Source of the DNA: Spirochaetales bacterium
Lineage (GTDB): Bacteria; Spirochaetota; Spirochaetia; SZUA-6; JAFGRV01
Direction of reading: 5' to 3'
NCBI GenBank assembly: GCA_016928415.1
Contig: JAFGKU010000188.1
Coordinates: 1 to 55,513, forward strand
Length of the DNA: 55,513 bases
In this document: piece after piece, positions 33,530-42,757 of the stretch
Position numbering within the stretch: position 1 is the stretch's first letter
Layout of the letters: each line of letters begins with the position of its first letter
Notes under the pieces: model-generated
The model's database searches: none
What the model was told of the DNA's origin: nothing
Seen by the model: the letters and a program-made list of their open reading frames with translations, nothing else
Made by a program: the position numbers and the translations under genes

Positions 33530-34524
33530 TCTGCATCGATTTAACATCCCCTTTTTCCATTGGCAGCCTTTACGCTTTATTGCGGGAAATTTGTAAAACA
33601 ACCGATCCCGATGCCCTTGAGAATCCGCAGCCGTACCATGATGGTGCGCATTCATTGGACGGCCGGGCATTACCCCTCAAGGAGGCAATGAAGCAATTCC
33701 CCGATGCCTCCCGTGTCCTGGGTGATTTCTACAGGATGAGCGGGATCAAGGCCGTTCCTTTCAGGGTCTTAAGCTGCCTGATTTCCTGCAGGGTTCTGTT
33801 GGATTATATAAGGAAAAAGGAAGGGGTAACGGCGCTTCCGCCACGGATCAGCCCGGCAAGTCCGGAGCAAACCCTGGACATTCTGAAAAATGAGCACCTG
33901 GTTTTAGACGATTCCGCGGGAATCATTGATCCGCTTTTAGCGGCATATTTGAAACTGCTTTTTTCCCCGTTTACCGAAAGTATCCAATTAAAAATGGATG
34001 ACTGGATTGCGGGGGAAGACCCTGAAGATCCGGGTATCCGGACACGGGCTTTTATCACCATTGACAAAAAGGGCTGGATTGAAGAACGGATTGGCTGTCT
34101 TGCAACAAACCTGGATGATATCACTCCGCAGGTCCTGTCGTATTGCATGACGCGAATCATGGAACTGGGAGCCCTTGATTACACCGTAGTACCGGCAGGT
34201 ATGAAAAAGGGGAGAATGAGTTTCAAGGTGGAAATTCTCTGCCGGAAACCGGACATGGACAAATTCATTGAATTTCTTTTCCGGAACACGTCCAGCCTGG
34301 GCATCAGGAAATCGATTATTGACAGGGCGGTTCTTGACAGGGAAATTGAGGAGATTTCAACGGAATTTGGAGAGATCAAGGTGAAAAGAAGCTTCTACAA
34401 GGATAAATGTTTGAAAATTATGCCGGAATTTGAAGATATTATTAAAATATGCCGAAAAACAGGTATATCGATACAGGAATTATATTATAAAATCGTGGCG
34501 GAATCGATAAAAAAACTTGACTGA
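33526..34524 (+). CDS. larC: Divergent LarC-type nickel insertase
   Basis: 332 residues, starting at TTG that overlaps the larB stop (TTGA), with GGGGGAG 6 nt upstream. The C-terminal half matches LarC: ATNLDDITPQ (usually ETNIDDM.P), GALDYTVVPAGMKKGR, FRNTSSLGIR and IMPEFEDI. LarC uses CTP to insert nickel into the dithiolated pincer nucleotide. The N-terminal half is strongly diverged: the DCFSGISGDM signature of the usual first domain is not recognisable (MICIDLTSPFSIGSLYALL). The protein is also about 70-100 residues shorter than typical LarC. LarE and any pincer-dependent enzyme (LarA type) are not in the window. Confidence 0.8.
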   Translation: MICIDLTSPFSIGSLYALLREICKTTDPDALENPQPYHDGAHSLDGRALPLKEAMKQFPDASRVLGDFYRMSGIKAVPFRVLSCLISCRVLLDYIRKKEGVTALPPRISPASPEQTLDILKNEHLVLDDSAGIIDPLLAAYLKLLFSPFTESIQLKMDDWIAGEDPEDPGIRTRAFITIDKKGWIEERIGCLATNLDDITPQVLSYCMTRIMELGALDYTVVPAGMKKGRMSFKVEILCRKPDMDKFIEFLFRNTSSLGIRKSIIDRAVLDREIEEISTEFGEIKVKRSFYKDKCLKIMPEFEDIIKICRKTGISIQELYYKIVAESIKKLD

Positions 34525-34578
34525 AAACCAAGTATAGATACAATAGGTCTGATAAAATAGCGTTTTTACAAGGTGAAA

Positions 34579-34599
34579 GCGGTTCCATCGATGAACCGC
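34579..34599 (+). promoter_or_regulatory. Palindromic hairpin ahead of the MGH-like gene
   Basis: GCGGTTC (34579-34585) and GAACCGC (34593-34599) form a 7-bp stem around ATCGAT, 8 nt before the Shine-Dalgarno of the next gene. It may be an operator or a translational control hairpin. No T-run, so not a terminator. Confidence 0.4.
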
Positions 34600-34620
34600 G
34601 GCTTGATATAAGGAGTATAT

Positions 34621-36051
34621 GTGGCGAAATCGTCAACAAGAGTGTTCCCGAAAGTCCGTTTTTACGACCAGGATTTAGTCGATCTCTACGACAAAACCTG
34701 GACATGGATAAAAAATTTCTGGAAGAGCGGAACATCGGACAATAAATTAGAATCAAAATATTTCAATCACCCGAATGATGATGCAATCACCCAGTTTGAT
34801 TCCATTCTTTCCACTTTTTTTCTCGTTTACAGTAACAGGAATTTCCCCGTTACACCTTCACTGGACAATTTTTATAAAAAGCAGGAACAGTCGGGCGCCA
34901 TCAGGTGGAAGTACAGCGAGAAATCGGGGAAACCGGTTCATAACAAGAAAAATCCGGATGGAGTCCATCCTCCGCTGTTTTCATTGGCCGAATACAATAT
35001 TTATCACAAAATAGGCAACAAGAAACGCGTCAGGGAAATCATGCCTTACCTGGAAAATTATTATACCTGGCTCGAAAAGACATTCAAGGATGAAAACGGG
35101 CTTTATTCCGTTCCCATAGAAGCGACTACGATGATCAATGCCCCGCGTCAGGATGCCCATTACCCGATTGATTTCAATGCCCAGATGGCCATCAATGCGC
35201 TTTACATGTCCGCCCTCGGCGATATCATCAATGACAAGGAGAAAAGCTATAAATACAAGAAATTCTATTTTTCCTTGAAAACCAGAATCAACAAAATGAT
35301 GTGGAATGAGCAGGATGCGTACTATTATGACCTGGATAAAAAGGAAAGGCAGCTCAAAAACAAGACGGTCGCCTGTTTTTGGCCGCTGCTGGCGGAGATT
35401 CCGAACAGGGAAAAAAGTGAACGGATCATCAATAATCTCACCAACCCGAATGAATTCGGAACGGACAATCCTTTTCCTTCAATTTCGTTAAAAAACAAGG
35501 CATTTCACAAGCACGGTATGGGATACAGGGGTTCCGTGTTCTCGCATTTCAATTATATCATCATCAAGGGACTGGAAAAGTACGCCCGTTTTGACCTGGC
35601 CCGGGAATTTTCAATCCGGCATCTCTATTTTTTACTGGACGGGCTGCAGCCGGAAGACGGGAGCGAGGGCAGCCTTTGGGAGGCGTACACCCCGCTTAAA
35701 AGCGAACCGGCAAGATGGCCTGAAGTGAAAAATTTTCCCAGGAAACTCTATTTACCGTATACAGCCCTGGCAACCATTTCACTTATGATAGAAAACGTGA
35801 TCGGTTTTTACGTTTCCCTGCCCCGGAAGACCATTGACTGGATCATTCCCACGATTGAGGCAATGGGAATCGAGGATCTGTCATTGAAGCGCAACATGAT
35901 AAAAATCGTAAGCAACCAGAGCGGCCGCGGGTGGGAAATCAGGCTTGAATCGGAAAAGCTGTATTATTTTACCATAAACATACTCGGCTCCAAGAAGCGT
36001 ACCCTTCCCATACCTTCCGGGAAATGCTCCATTCTCCTGGACAAACTATAA
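34621..36051 (+). CDS. MGH1-like (alpha/alpha)6-barrel glycoside hydrolase
   Basis: 476 residues, starting at GTG with GGAG 6 nt upstream. No signal peptide. The body resembles the mannosylglycerate-hydrolase/GH63-type toroid: PPLFSLAEYNIY, DFNAQMAINALYMSAL, MMWNEQDAYYYDLD, ACFWPLLAEIPN, GMGYRGSVFSHFNYIIIKGL and EGSLWEAYTP are the equivalents of the conserved helices. Acidic candidates sit in EDGSEGSLWEAY. The last 60 residues are an extra beta-rich tail. Substrate unknown; possibly a compatible-solute glycoside or an oligosaccharide. Confidence 0.75.
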   Translation: MAKSSTRVFPKVRFYDQDLVDLYDKTWTWIKNFWKSGTSDNKLESKYFNHPNDDAITQFDSILSTFFLVYSNRNFPVTPSLDNFYKKQEQSGAIRWKYSEKSGKPVHNKKNPDGVHPPLFSLAEYNIYHKIGNKKRVREIMPYLENYYTWLEKTFKDENGLYSVPIEATTMINAPRQDAHYPIDFNAQMAINALYMSALGDIINDKEKSYKYKKFYFSLKTRINKMMWNEQDAYYYDLDKKERQLKNKTVACFWPLLAEIPNREKSERIINNLTNPNEFGTDNPFPSISLKNKAFHKHGMGYRGSVFSHFNYIIIKGLEKYARFDLAREFSIRHLYFLLDGLQPEDGSEGSLWEAYTPLKSEPARWPEVKNFPRKLYLPYTALATISLMIENVIGFYVSLPRKTIDWIIPTIEAMGIEDLSLKRNMIKIVSNQSGRGWEIRLESEKLYYFTINILGSKKRTLPIPSGKCSILLDKL

Positions 36052-36109
36052 AATGTGATTCAGTTGTTTTCTCGGGGGCTTTACACATTGCTGCCCAGGA
36101 AAAGGGTCC

Positions 36110-37186
36110 TTAGGCTTTACTCACCTCAGCTTCATCAAAAGTGCTTACTTCCGTCATGATGCGGATTGCCGCTTCTATTAGATTCATGGCAAGAACCGCA
36201 CCCGTACCCTCTCCCAGCCGCAGGTCGAGGTCCAGCAAGGGCTTTTTCCCGAGCCATTTCCACGCAAGCATATGTCCGTGTTCGACGCTGTTATGGGCCG
36301 CGATCATGTAGTCCTTTGCATCCGGTGCCAGGAGTGCCGCAATGAGCGCGCCTGCCGTTGATATGAATCCGTCCACCAAAACCGGCTTTTGAAGGGACGC
36401 GGCTGCCAGGATCACTCCCGCGATGCCGCCTATTTCGAATCCACCCACCTTGGAGAGAACGTCAATGGCGTTGTTTTTATCGGGAGAGTTGACGGATAAT
36501 GCTTTTTTTACCACCCCTATCTTGTGCTTTAAAACCCTGTCGTCTATACCGGTCCCCCGGCCGGTGACATCCTCGGGCCTGGATTCGGTTATGCAGGCCG
36601 TTATGGCGCTTGACGGGGTTGTGTTGCCGATGCCCATGTCTCCCGTGCCTATAATATCCGCATCGGCCGCATGTAACAGTACTGCCGATATACCCCCTTC
36701 GATTGAACGAATGGCTTCTTCTTTTTTCATGGCGGGACCGGAGGTAATGCTGGAAGTCCCGCGCCTGATTTTACATGAAACCAGTTGATTGTTTTTCACA
36801 AGTTCGTCCAGGTCGCCGTCCACGCCCATGTCCACAATTACAATGGATGCCTTTGCCTGCTGTGCAAGGGCATTGACGGCTGCCCCGCCGGCTGTAAAAT
36901 TTTTTACCATCTGGACAGTCACTTCCTTTGGATACTTGCTGACTCCCTCGGAAGCAACACCATGGTCGCCGGCCATTACAAGGACCGTTCTTTTTTCATG
37001 GGCCGGAGTGAGTGACCGGGTGATACCGGCAATGTCTATGGCCAGGTCCATCAATCGGCCCAAAGCCCAATGAGGCATGGTCAGCTGTTCAAGATGATTG
37101 CGGGCACGGTGCCTGTAATCGGTATCCTGTGGTTCGATTTTCAAAAGCGTTTCATTCAGCAGTCCCATTTGTTTTCCTTCTTCCAT
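36110..37186 (-). CDS. cobT: Nicotinate-nucleotide--dimethylbenzimidazole phosphoribosyltransferase
   Basis: 358 residues. Activates the lower base of cobalamin to its alpha-ribazole phosphate. GTGDMGIGNTTPSSAI, TGRGTGIDD, GGFEIGGIAG and the catalytic Glu in RLGEGTGAVLAM are all present. The ATG at 37186 follows AGGGG that overlaps the cobU stop; a second in-frame ATG at 37168 with AAGGA is an alternative start. It forms an operon with cobU; no cobS or cobC is next to them. Confidence 0.95.
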   Translation of the reverse strand: MEEGKQMGLLNETLLKIEPQDTDYRHRARNHLEQLTMPHWALGRLMDLAIDIAGITRSLTPAHEKRTVLVMAGDHGVASEGVSKYPKEVTVQMVKNFTAGGAAVNALAQQAKASIVIVDMGVDGDLDELVKNNQLVSCKIRRGTSSITSGPAMKKEEAIRSIEGGISAVLLHAADADIIGTGDMGIGNTTPSSAITACITESRPEDVTGRGTGIDDRVLKHKIGVVKKALSVNSPDKNNAIDVLSKVGGFEIGGIAGVILAAASLQKPVLVDGFISTAGALIAALLAPDAKDYMIAAHNSVEHGHMLAWKWLGKKPLLDLDLRLGEGTGAVLAMNLIEAAIRIMTEVSTFDEAEVSKA

Positions 37187-37189
37187 AGT

Positions 37190-37726
37190 TTACCCCTGCT
37201 TGAGATACAAGGGGTGCCCGCTTACCATGAATATCAGCTCATCGGAGGCCGATGCCGCAACCTGGTTGGCCCGTCCGCTCAGGTCTCTGAACTTCCGGGA
37301 TAGCGCGTTGTCGGGAACAATACCCAGGCCCACTTCATTGCTGATTATTATGATCAGGCTTTTCGTTTGACCTGCGGCCGACATCACCTCTTTTATCCGG
37401 AGGGAAATATCATCCTCTGTCAGGGTGTCGTTTTTCATGAGCAGATTCGAAATCCAGAGAGTCAGGCAGTCGATTATGATTACCTGTTGATTTTTCAGTG
37501 AGTTGAGTGCACGTGCTATATCAACGGGTTCTTCAATGGTCTGCCACTCATTGGAATCACGCCGGAGCCTGTGCCGGTTTATCCGTTCCTGCATTTCGTC
37601 ATCCAGGGCTTCGGCCGTTGCAATGAATGTTTTTTCTCCATTTATTGTTTCAGCCAGCTTAAGCGCGAACCGGGATTTACCGCTGCGGCAGCCGCCCGTG
37701 ATCAAAATTATTTTTTTAGTTTCCAT
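37190..37726 (-). CDS. cobU: Adenosylcobinamide kinase / adenosylcobinamide-phosphate guanylyltransferase
   Basis: 178 residues. Phosphorylates adenosylcobinamide, then forms its GDP derivative. Walker A is GGCRSGKSR (11-19), the guanylylated His lies in RHRLRR (about 51-56), and SNEVGLGIVP and RANQVAA are family motifs. It is first of a two-gene operon with cobT. I see no cobalamin riboswitch in the 144-bp region upstream, which it shares with the divergent chemoreceptor gene. Confidence 0.95.
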   Translation of the reverse strand: METKKIILITGGCRSGKSRFALKLAETINGEKTFIATAEALDDEMQERINRHRLRRDSNEWQTIEEPVDIARALNSLKNQQVIIIDCLTLWISNLLMKNDTLTEDDISLRIKEVMSAAGQTKSLIIIISNEVGLGIVPDNALSRKFRDLSGRANQVAASASDELIFMVSGHPLYLKQG

Positions 37727-37803
37727 ACAAACAGGAATGATTGTAACGGTACGGCAGGATTTGTCAAGATTGGCCGGAATGGATTGGTGACTGTAAAAAG
37801 TTT

Positions 37804-37832
37804 TTGCATTGATGGAATTGATTTTTTATAAT
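37804..37832 (+). promoter_or_regulatory. Sigma70-type promoter of the chemoreceptor gene
   Basis: TTGCAT (37804-37809), a 17-nt spacer and TATAAT (37827-37832) lie 38 nt before the ATG. Confidence 0.6.
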
Positions 37833-37870
37833 GGATTATATGGATTGGATTTATATAAAAGGACGGTACC

Positions 37871-39496
37871 ATGATTAAGAAATTTTTTACGCATATGATT
37901 TCTATTTATGACAAAGGTGGTTTGGAAATTAGTCAAAAAGCGAAAATTATCCTGATTATGGATTTGATTCTGATTTCATTTTGTGTTGTAGACACGTTGT
38001 TTTTAGCCGGGTCCGGCTTAACCGACCCGCTGATTTACCTTCTTATGTTTGTAACGGCGTTCGTGTTTTTTATTGCTTTGGTGGTGTTAAAACAGGGGAA
38101 ATTCGTATGGGCCAGCAACATTAATATTGTCATGTCCTTTGTGGCTATGAATGCCGGGATATGGTTGAGCCCTACCACCCAGATAACCGAGTTGTACAAG
38201 GCGGGATTTTTCCTCAGTTTCGTATTAATTGAAGCCTGCCTGATTGGGTATACCCTTTACCAGCCTCTGTTTCTTACCATAGCAGGCAGCATAGGAATCA
38301 TTCTCGTATATATTTTTATACCTCCTGACCCGGCCACTACCCTTGACTCGAGTTTGAATGCCATGGCTCCTACACTTGTTTTGTATGCCATAGCAGGTGC
38401 TTTTGCCTGCATCATATTTAATGTCATGCAAAAGACCGTCACTATTGCGGAAAAGGAGTCTGCAGAGAATAAAAGAAGATTTGATGAATTGGAAGCGGTT
38501 GTGGTTACCTCTAAACAGGGATTCAGGATAGGGGAACAGCTATTGTCTTTCTCTGAGGAAATCGTCAAGTCTGTCGGGGAAATCACGGGTCATTTGAACA
38601 GCATGAAATCGGAGGTGGAAAACCTGAGCAATGGGCTTCAAAATTCGAAGGATGCGACGGATCAGATCAATAAGGCCCAGGAAAGCGTGAAATCCAACTT
38701 ATCGGACCAGAACAGCGCCGTGATCGAAACGTCGAGTTCCATGAATGAAATAATCAGCTCCATCGGTAATTTATCCAGAGTGTCCCAGGAAAAGAAAAAT
38801 AAAATGGCGGAACTGGCGGATATGGCCAAAGAGGGGGAGGATCAAATAAATACTTCCATCCAGTCCATTGAGGAGGTCGCCCGTTCTTCCAAGAGTGCCA
38901 TGGACTTGTTGAAAGTCATCATGAATGTATCGGCGAAAACCAACCTTCTTTCCATGAACGCGGCGATCGAAGCGGCACATGCCGAAGAATTCGGGAAGGG
39001 GTTTTCCGTCGTTGCATCCGAGATAAAAAAACTCGCCGAGGAAACAAACCAGAATACAAAGGTAATTTCCGGCAATATAAAAAAGAACCTGAGTGATACG
39101 GAGAAGGCCGTGGATATAAATAAAAAAGTGGGGGATTTTTTTCATGAGATTATAGGCGGTGTTTCGGCTATTGTCGTTACACTTGACGAAATAATTACAG
39201 GGTTGTCCGAATTAGCGGGCGGGTCCCAGGAAATAACTCATTCCACGGTTCATTTAAAGGATATTACGGAAGACCTGAATGAATCTTTACACGTAATGGG
39301 GGATTTCATTGCCAATTCCAGCCAGGTGTTCGGGAATATCGTTAACGTTTTCTCCCAGATTCGAACGGAAATAGAAGCCATTGACGGAATAGCGTCCTTG
39401 ATTTCTGAAAAGCTGTCAACATTTCGTGAACTTGGCCGGGAAAATATCAGTCATATTAAAATGATAGACACCGAAATCGAAAGGCTGAAAAAATAA
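37871..39496 (+). CDS. Methyl-accepting chemotaxis protein with six N-terminal TM segments
   Basis: 541 residues. Six hydrophobic segments (about 27-48, 53-73, 80-97, 110-128, 131-150 and 164-186) form a membrane-embedded sensor with no sizeable periplasmic ligand domain. A cytoplasmic coiled-coil signalling domain follows. The hairpin tip is NLLSMNAAIEAAHAEEFGKGFSVVASEIKKLAEE, the CheA/CheW contact found in all MCPs. There is no HAMP domain. It may sense membrane state, a hydrophobic signal or electron transport. AAGGA lies 7 nt before the ATG. Confidence 0.92.
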   Translation: MIKKFFTHMISIYDKGGLEISQKAKIILIMDLILISFCVVDTLFLAGSGLTDPLIYLLMFVTAFVFFIALVVLKQGKFVWASNINIVMSFVAMNAGIWLSPTTQITELYKAGFFLSFVLIEACLIGYTLYQPLFLTIAGSIGIILVYIFIPPDPATTLDSSLNAMAPTLVLYAIAGAFACIIFNVMQKTVTIAEKESAENKRRFDELEAVVVTSKQGFRIGEQLLSFSEEIVKSVGEITGHLNSMKSEVENLSNGLQNSKDATDQINKAQESVKSNLSDQNSAVIETSSSMNEIISSIGNLSRVSQEKKNKMAELADMAKEGEDQINTSIQSIEEVARSSKSAMDLLKVIMNVSAKTNLLSMNAAIEAAHAEEFGKGFSVVASEIKKLAEETNQNTKVISGNIKKNLSDTEKAVDINKKVGDFFHEIIGGVSAIVVTLDEIITGLSELAGGSQEITHSTVHLKDITEDLNESLHVMGDFIANSSQVFGNIVNVFSQIRTEIEAIDGIASLISEKLSTFRELGRENISHIKMIDTEIERLKK

Positions 39497-39526
39497 GCCG
39501 GAATTTTCACGCTTTATCGGGTTCAC

Positions 39527-39555
39527 TTTACAAGGCAGGGTTGCTTTATTATAAT
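39527..39555 (+). promoter_or_regulatory. Sigma70-type promoter of argJ
   Basis: TTTACA (39527-39532), a 17-nt spacer and TATAAT (39550-39555) lie 36 nt before the argJ ATG; AAGGAG is the ribosome-binding site. I see no ArgR operator pair. Confidence 0.65.
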
Positions 39556-39591
39556 CTTCACATTCATGTTCTGTATTAAGGAGATTACACG

Positions 39592-40749
39592 ATGAGTAAG
39601 GATTTGTTCCCTAAAGGATATTTGAGCTGTGCCAAGAACGTGGGGGTGAAGAAAGGTGGCCTTGATTTTACCTGCGTATTTTCACGGAAACAGGCGGCCG
39701 GCGCGGCCGTGTTCACACGTAACACGTTTTGCGGTTGTGCGGTTACCATAGGCAGAAAACAGGTGGAAGACGGCCGGCTGCAGGCCGTGGCTGTCATAAG
39801 CGGCAATGCCAATGTGGCGACGGGGCAGAAGGGTCATGATGCCGCCATGGCCATCATCCGGGATCTTGCCGGCCTGCTTGGGTGCCGGGAGAACGACGTG
39901 CTTTTTTCCTCGACGGGTGTGATCGGTGTGCCGCTGCCCCTGGAAAAAATCAGGGAGAATATACGGGACGTTCCCGGTTTGTTGAAAGACGGCAACCTGG
40001 GCCGGTCGGCGGAAGCGATCATGACCACGGATAAATACCCGAAAATAAAGAGCGTGAAAGCCGGCAATGCCGTTATCACGGGCATCGCCAAGGGCGCGGG
40101 GATGATCGAGCCCAATATGGCCACCATGCTCGTGTATTTTTTTACCGACGCCGAAGTGGCGTCCCCCGACCTTGACGCCGCACTTCGGAAGGCGGTGAAC
40201 AGGACGTTCAACATGATAAGCATCGATTCCGATACGAGCACTTCTGACACCGTGGCCATCATGGCTAATGGCTTGGCCGGTCCGGTCGATGCCGGGGTAT
40301 TCGAAACGGCCCTCACGGGTCTCTGCAAGGAGCTTGCCCTCGAGATCATCAGGGCAGGGGAAGGTACGACGAGGATTATCGAAGCGAACGTGTACGAATG
40401 CCGGGACTATGGACAGGCAAATCGCTTTGCCAAGTCCATCATCAATTCTCCACTCGTCAAAACCGCCGTATACGGCAATGACCCGAATTGGGGACGGATT
40501 GCCATGGCCCTTGGGAAGACCTTTGACCCGGAAGTTGATCCCCTGAAAATCCGGATAGCTTTTGGCGATACGGTTGTGTATGACGGCGGCAGGGAAATCA
40601 ATGTGAGAGACGATCTTATCGACTATTTAAAAAAGGCAAAGGTATGCGTCATTAATGTATTTATGGGATTGGGTCAATCAGCCGCTACGGCATGGGGAAG
40701 CGACCTGACCGAGGAGTATGTACACATCAATGCCTCCTATACCACTTGA
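39592..40749 (+). CDS. argJ: Glutamate N-acetyltransferase / amino-acid acetyltransferase
   Basis: 385 residues. Recycles the acetyl group from N-acetylornithine to glutamate in the arginine pathway. The protein cleaves itself between A177 and T178 in EPNMATML, leaving Thr as the nucleophile. GKG/SGNANVATG, SIDSDTSTSD (usual S.DGDTSTND) and DPNWGRI are family landmarks. Here D-G-D-T becomes D-S-D-T. argJ provides the cyclic pathway ending in the ornithine used by the carbamoyltransferase at 6660-7601. The next gene begins 17 bp later. Confidence 0.95.
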   Translation: MSKDLFPKGYLSCAKNVGVKKGGLDFTCVFSRKQAAGAAVFTRNTFCGCAVTIGRKQVEDGRLQAVAVISGNANVATGQKGHDAAMAIIRDLAGLLGCRENDVLFSSTGVIGVPLPLEKIRENIRDVPGLLKDGNLGRSAEAIMTTDKYPKIKSVKAGNAVITGIAKGAGMIEPNMATMLVYFFTDAEVASPDLDAALRKAVNRTFNMISIDSDTSTSDTVAIMANGLAGPVDAGVFETALTGLCKELALEIIRAGEGTTRIIEANVYECRDYGQANRFAKSIINSPLVKTAVYGNDPNWGRIAMALGKTFDPEVDPLKIRIAFGDTVVYDGGREINVRDDLIDYLKKAKVCVINVFMGLGQSAATAWGSDLTEEYVHINASYTT

Positions 40750-40766
40750 TTATGTGGGAACAGGGC

Positions 40767-41336
40767 ATGAATATTGCGCATATTGTTTTTTTTATTATCC
40801 TTTTTCTATGGACCGGTTTTGATGCTTACCTTTTCTTTTTTCATAATCGCAGGCGGAACAGGCAATACGGGGAAAAAATATCCAAATATATCATGCTTGC
40901 CTTCATTATTATCGGCCTGACGTGCGTGATTTTTTTTGATTCCGAAGCGCAAAAGGCTTTTACGGCGCCGTTTGTTTGCCACAGGTTTTCAGGCTGTGTT
41001 CTGATGTGTGTCTGTGTATTACTCAGGTTTTATGTTGTACGGGTACTTGGCAAGTCCTTTGTTATTAACGCCGGAGCTTTGCCTAATCAAAGAATAATAA
41101 AGACCGGTATTTATCGCTTTATCCGTCACCCTGCCTATGCGGCCGAATTAATAGGATATGCAGGGATATCTTTGGTTTATAATCAAGTTCTGTCATCTAT
41201 ATGCGCTTTTTTTCTACCTTTGGCCGGTATATTAATCCGGATACATATTGAAGAAAAAGCCCTCATAGCCGTTTTAGGAGATGAATACAAAGACTATAGA
41301 AAGAAAACAAAATTGTTTATTCCCTATTTAATTTAA
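40767..41336 (+). CDS. Isoprenylcysteine carboxyl methyltransferase-like membrane protein
   Basis: 189 residues from the ATG at 40767 (GGGAAC about 7 nt upstream; an ATG at 40752 has none). About five membrane segments. GIYRFIRHPAYAAELIGYAG near residue 115 is the SAM-binding RHP motif of ICMT/PEMT-type methyltransferases, and EEKALIAVLGDEYKDYRKKT is the usual C-terminal end. Bacterial members methylate small or lipidic substrates that are mostly unknown. Probably cotranscribed with argJ. Its stop overlaps that of the MATE gene. Confidence 0.85.
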   Translation: MNIAHIVFFIILFLWTGFDAYLFFFHNRRRNRQYGEKISKYIMLAFIIIGLTCVIFFDSEAQKAFTAPFVCHRFSGCVLMCVCVLLRFYVVRVLGKSFVINAGALPNQRIIKTGIYRFIRHPAYAAELIGYAGISLVYNQVLSSICAFFLPLAGILIRIHIEEKALIAVLGDEYKDYRKKTKLFIPYLI

Positions 41337-42709
41337 TGGGCTTCCGTGTCAGCTGCTTCCAAATGACGAATGAGTACTTTTTTTTCCCACCGGCGAGAGA
41401 TCCAGCGCCACAGCATGATAAGGCCGCGTGTCCATTCATCCATGGAAAAAGCTATCCAGACGCCCATGATTCCCAGGCCGAAATGCAGCCCCAGCAGGTA
41501 GGAAAAAAGCACGGATACACCCCACATGAAAATGATTCCCATCATAACGGGGAACCTCACATCGCCGGAGCCTTTCAGCGCATTGATGATTATCAGGTTG
41601 AACGCCCGCCCCGGCTCCAGGACCATGGTAAGGAGGATGAGCGTGCCCGCCAGGTTTAAAACTTCGTCACTCGGATTAAAAATACCGAGCAGCGGAACCC
41701 TGAACAGGGATAAGATGGCCGCTATGGTGAATGAGATGAATATTGCGAATTTCAGGTATTTTAATGTTTTTTTAAAGGCCTGCTTTTTTTCTCCCGCTCC
41801 GACTAAGTAACTTACGAGTACCTGTGTGCCTTGGCCCATGGATAACGCGGTAATAAAAATAAAACGCATAAGAGTATTTAATAGCGCATATGCTTCTAAC
41901 GAATGGGTTCCGAGACGTGCGATAATATAATATGTGACCATCTGCGCTATATTATAGGAAAGAACTTCGCCTGCTGACGGTATGCCAATTTTCAGGATCT
42001 CAACAGCCCTTTTAATTGGAATGTGACGGATTTTTGTGATAGGGAAATGAATATTGGTTTTGAATTTGAGAATTAATGCCATTATAATAAAACCACAGAA
42101 TTTACTGACAACGGTAGATAAAGCAACTCCTGTCACTCCCAAGACGGGTAAGCCGAACAGTCCGAAGATAAAACAGGCATTACCAAAAATATTCAATAAG
42201 TTGGCGCCTAAGCTGGTAAACATAGAAACTTTTGGGTGTCCGTGGCTTCGGAGGATATAGACCATGGTAACACTTAACCCCTCGACAAAACAAAACGTAC
42301 CGGAAATTCTCAGATATTCATTCGCATAGCCTGCTACAGCTGGTTCTAAGCCGAAAATGCCGACAATGAATTCGGAAAATAAATAAAAAAAAGTGCTTAG
42401 AAACAGGCCGAATAAAAAAATCATAAAAATGGCTATAGTAGCTGTTTCGCCTGCTTCCTTTTCCTTTTTTGCCCCGAGGTATTGGGAAATAAGAATGGCC
42501 ATGCCTGAGGTGGTTAAAGTAAACAAGATAATGATGAAAAAGTTGATCTGCATTATAAGGCCTGCAGCGGCCACGGCCTTCTCCGAATAAGCGGAAAGCA
42601 TCCAGATATCCACGTTCATGAAAAGAATCCTTAAAAACGATTCAATGAAAATGGGCCAGACGAGTCGAACTATATTCATACGTTTTTTAACTGCCAATGT
42701 TGTTTGCAT
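41333..42709 (-). CDS. MATE-family multidrug/sodium antiporter
   Basis: 458 residues with twelve predicted membrane segments arranged as two repeats. N-terminal WPIFIESFLRILFMNVDIWML and the LISQYLGAKKEKEAGETA loop are typical of the MATE family. It exports cationic compounds against a Na+ or H+ gradient. The Shine-Dalgarno is weak. A 13-bp perfect palindrome lies 17 bp upstream (42726-42738). It sits downstream of the GH9 gene on the same strand, with only 48 bp between. Confidence 0.92.
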   Translation of the reverse strand: MQTTLAVKKRMNIVRLVWPIFIESFLRILFMNVDIWMLSAYSEKAVAAAGLIMQINFFIIILFTLTTSGMAILISQYLGAKKEKEAGETATIAIFMIFLFGLFLSTFFYLFSEFIVGIFGLEPAVAGYANEYLRISGTFCFVEGLSVTMVYILRSHGHPKVSMFTSLGANLLNIFGNACFIFGLFGLPVLGVTGVALSTVVSKFCGFIIMALILKFKTNIHFPITKIRHIPIKRAVEILKIGIPSAGEVLSYNIAQMVTYYIIARLGTHSLEAYALLNTLMRFIFITALSMGQGTQVLVSYLVGAGEKKQAFKKTLKYLKFAIFISFTIAAILSLFRVPLLGIFNPSDEVLNLAGTLILLTMVLEPGRAFNLIIINALKGSGDVRFPVMMGIIFMWGVSVLFSYLLGLHFGLGIMGVWIAFSMDEWTRGLIMLWRWISRRWEKKVLIRHLEAADTEAH

Positions 42710-42725
42710 GACTATTCTTTTCGTA

Positions 42726-42738
42726 TCTGATTTAATCA
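42726..42738. promoter_or_regulatory. Palindromic site upstream of the MATE gene
   Basis: CTGATTTAATCAG is a perfect inverted repeat around one T, within the 48-bp spacer before the MATE start. Placement and symmetry suggest a dimeric repressor site; the regulator is not identified. Confidence 0.35.
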
Positions 42739-42757
42739 GGGTAGATTGAGTTTGCGG

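Noticed and set aside
37727-37870. Cobalamin riboswitch before cobU
   Set aside because: The spacer to the divergent chemoreceptor is only 144 bp and I find no B12-box-like sequence or multi-helix fold.
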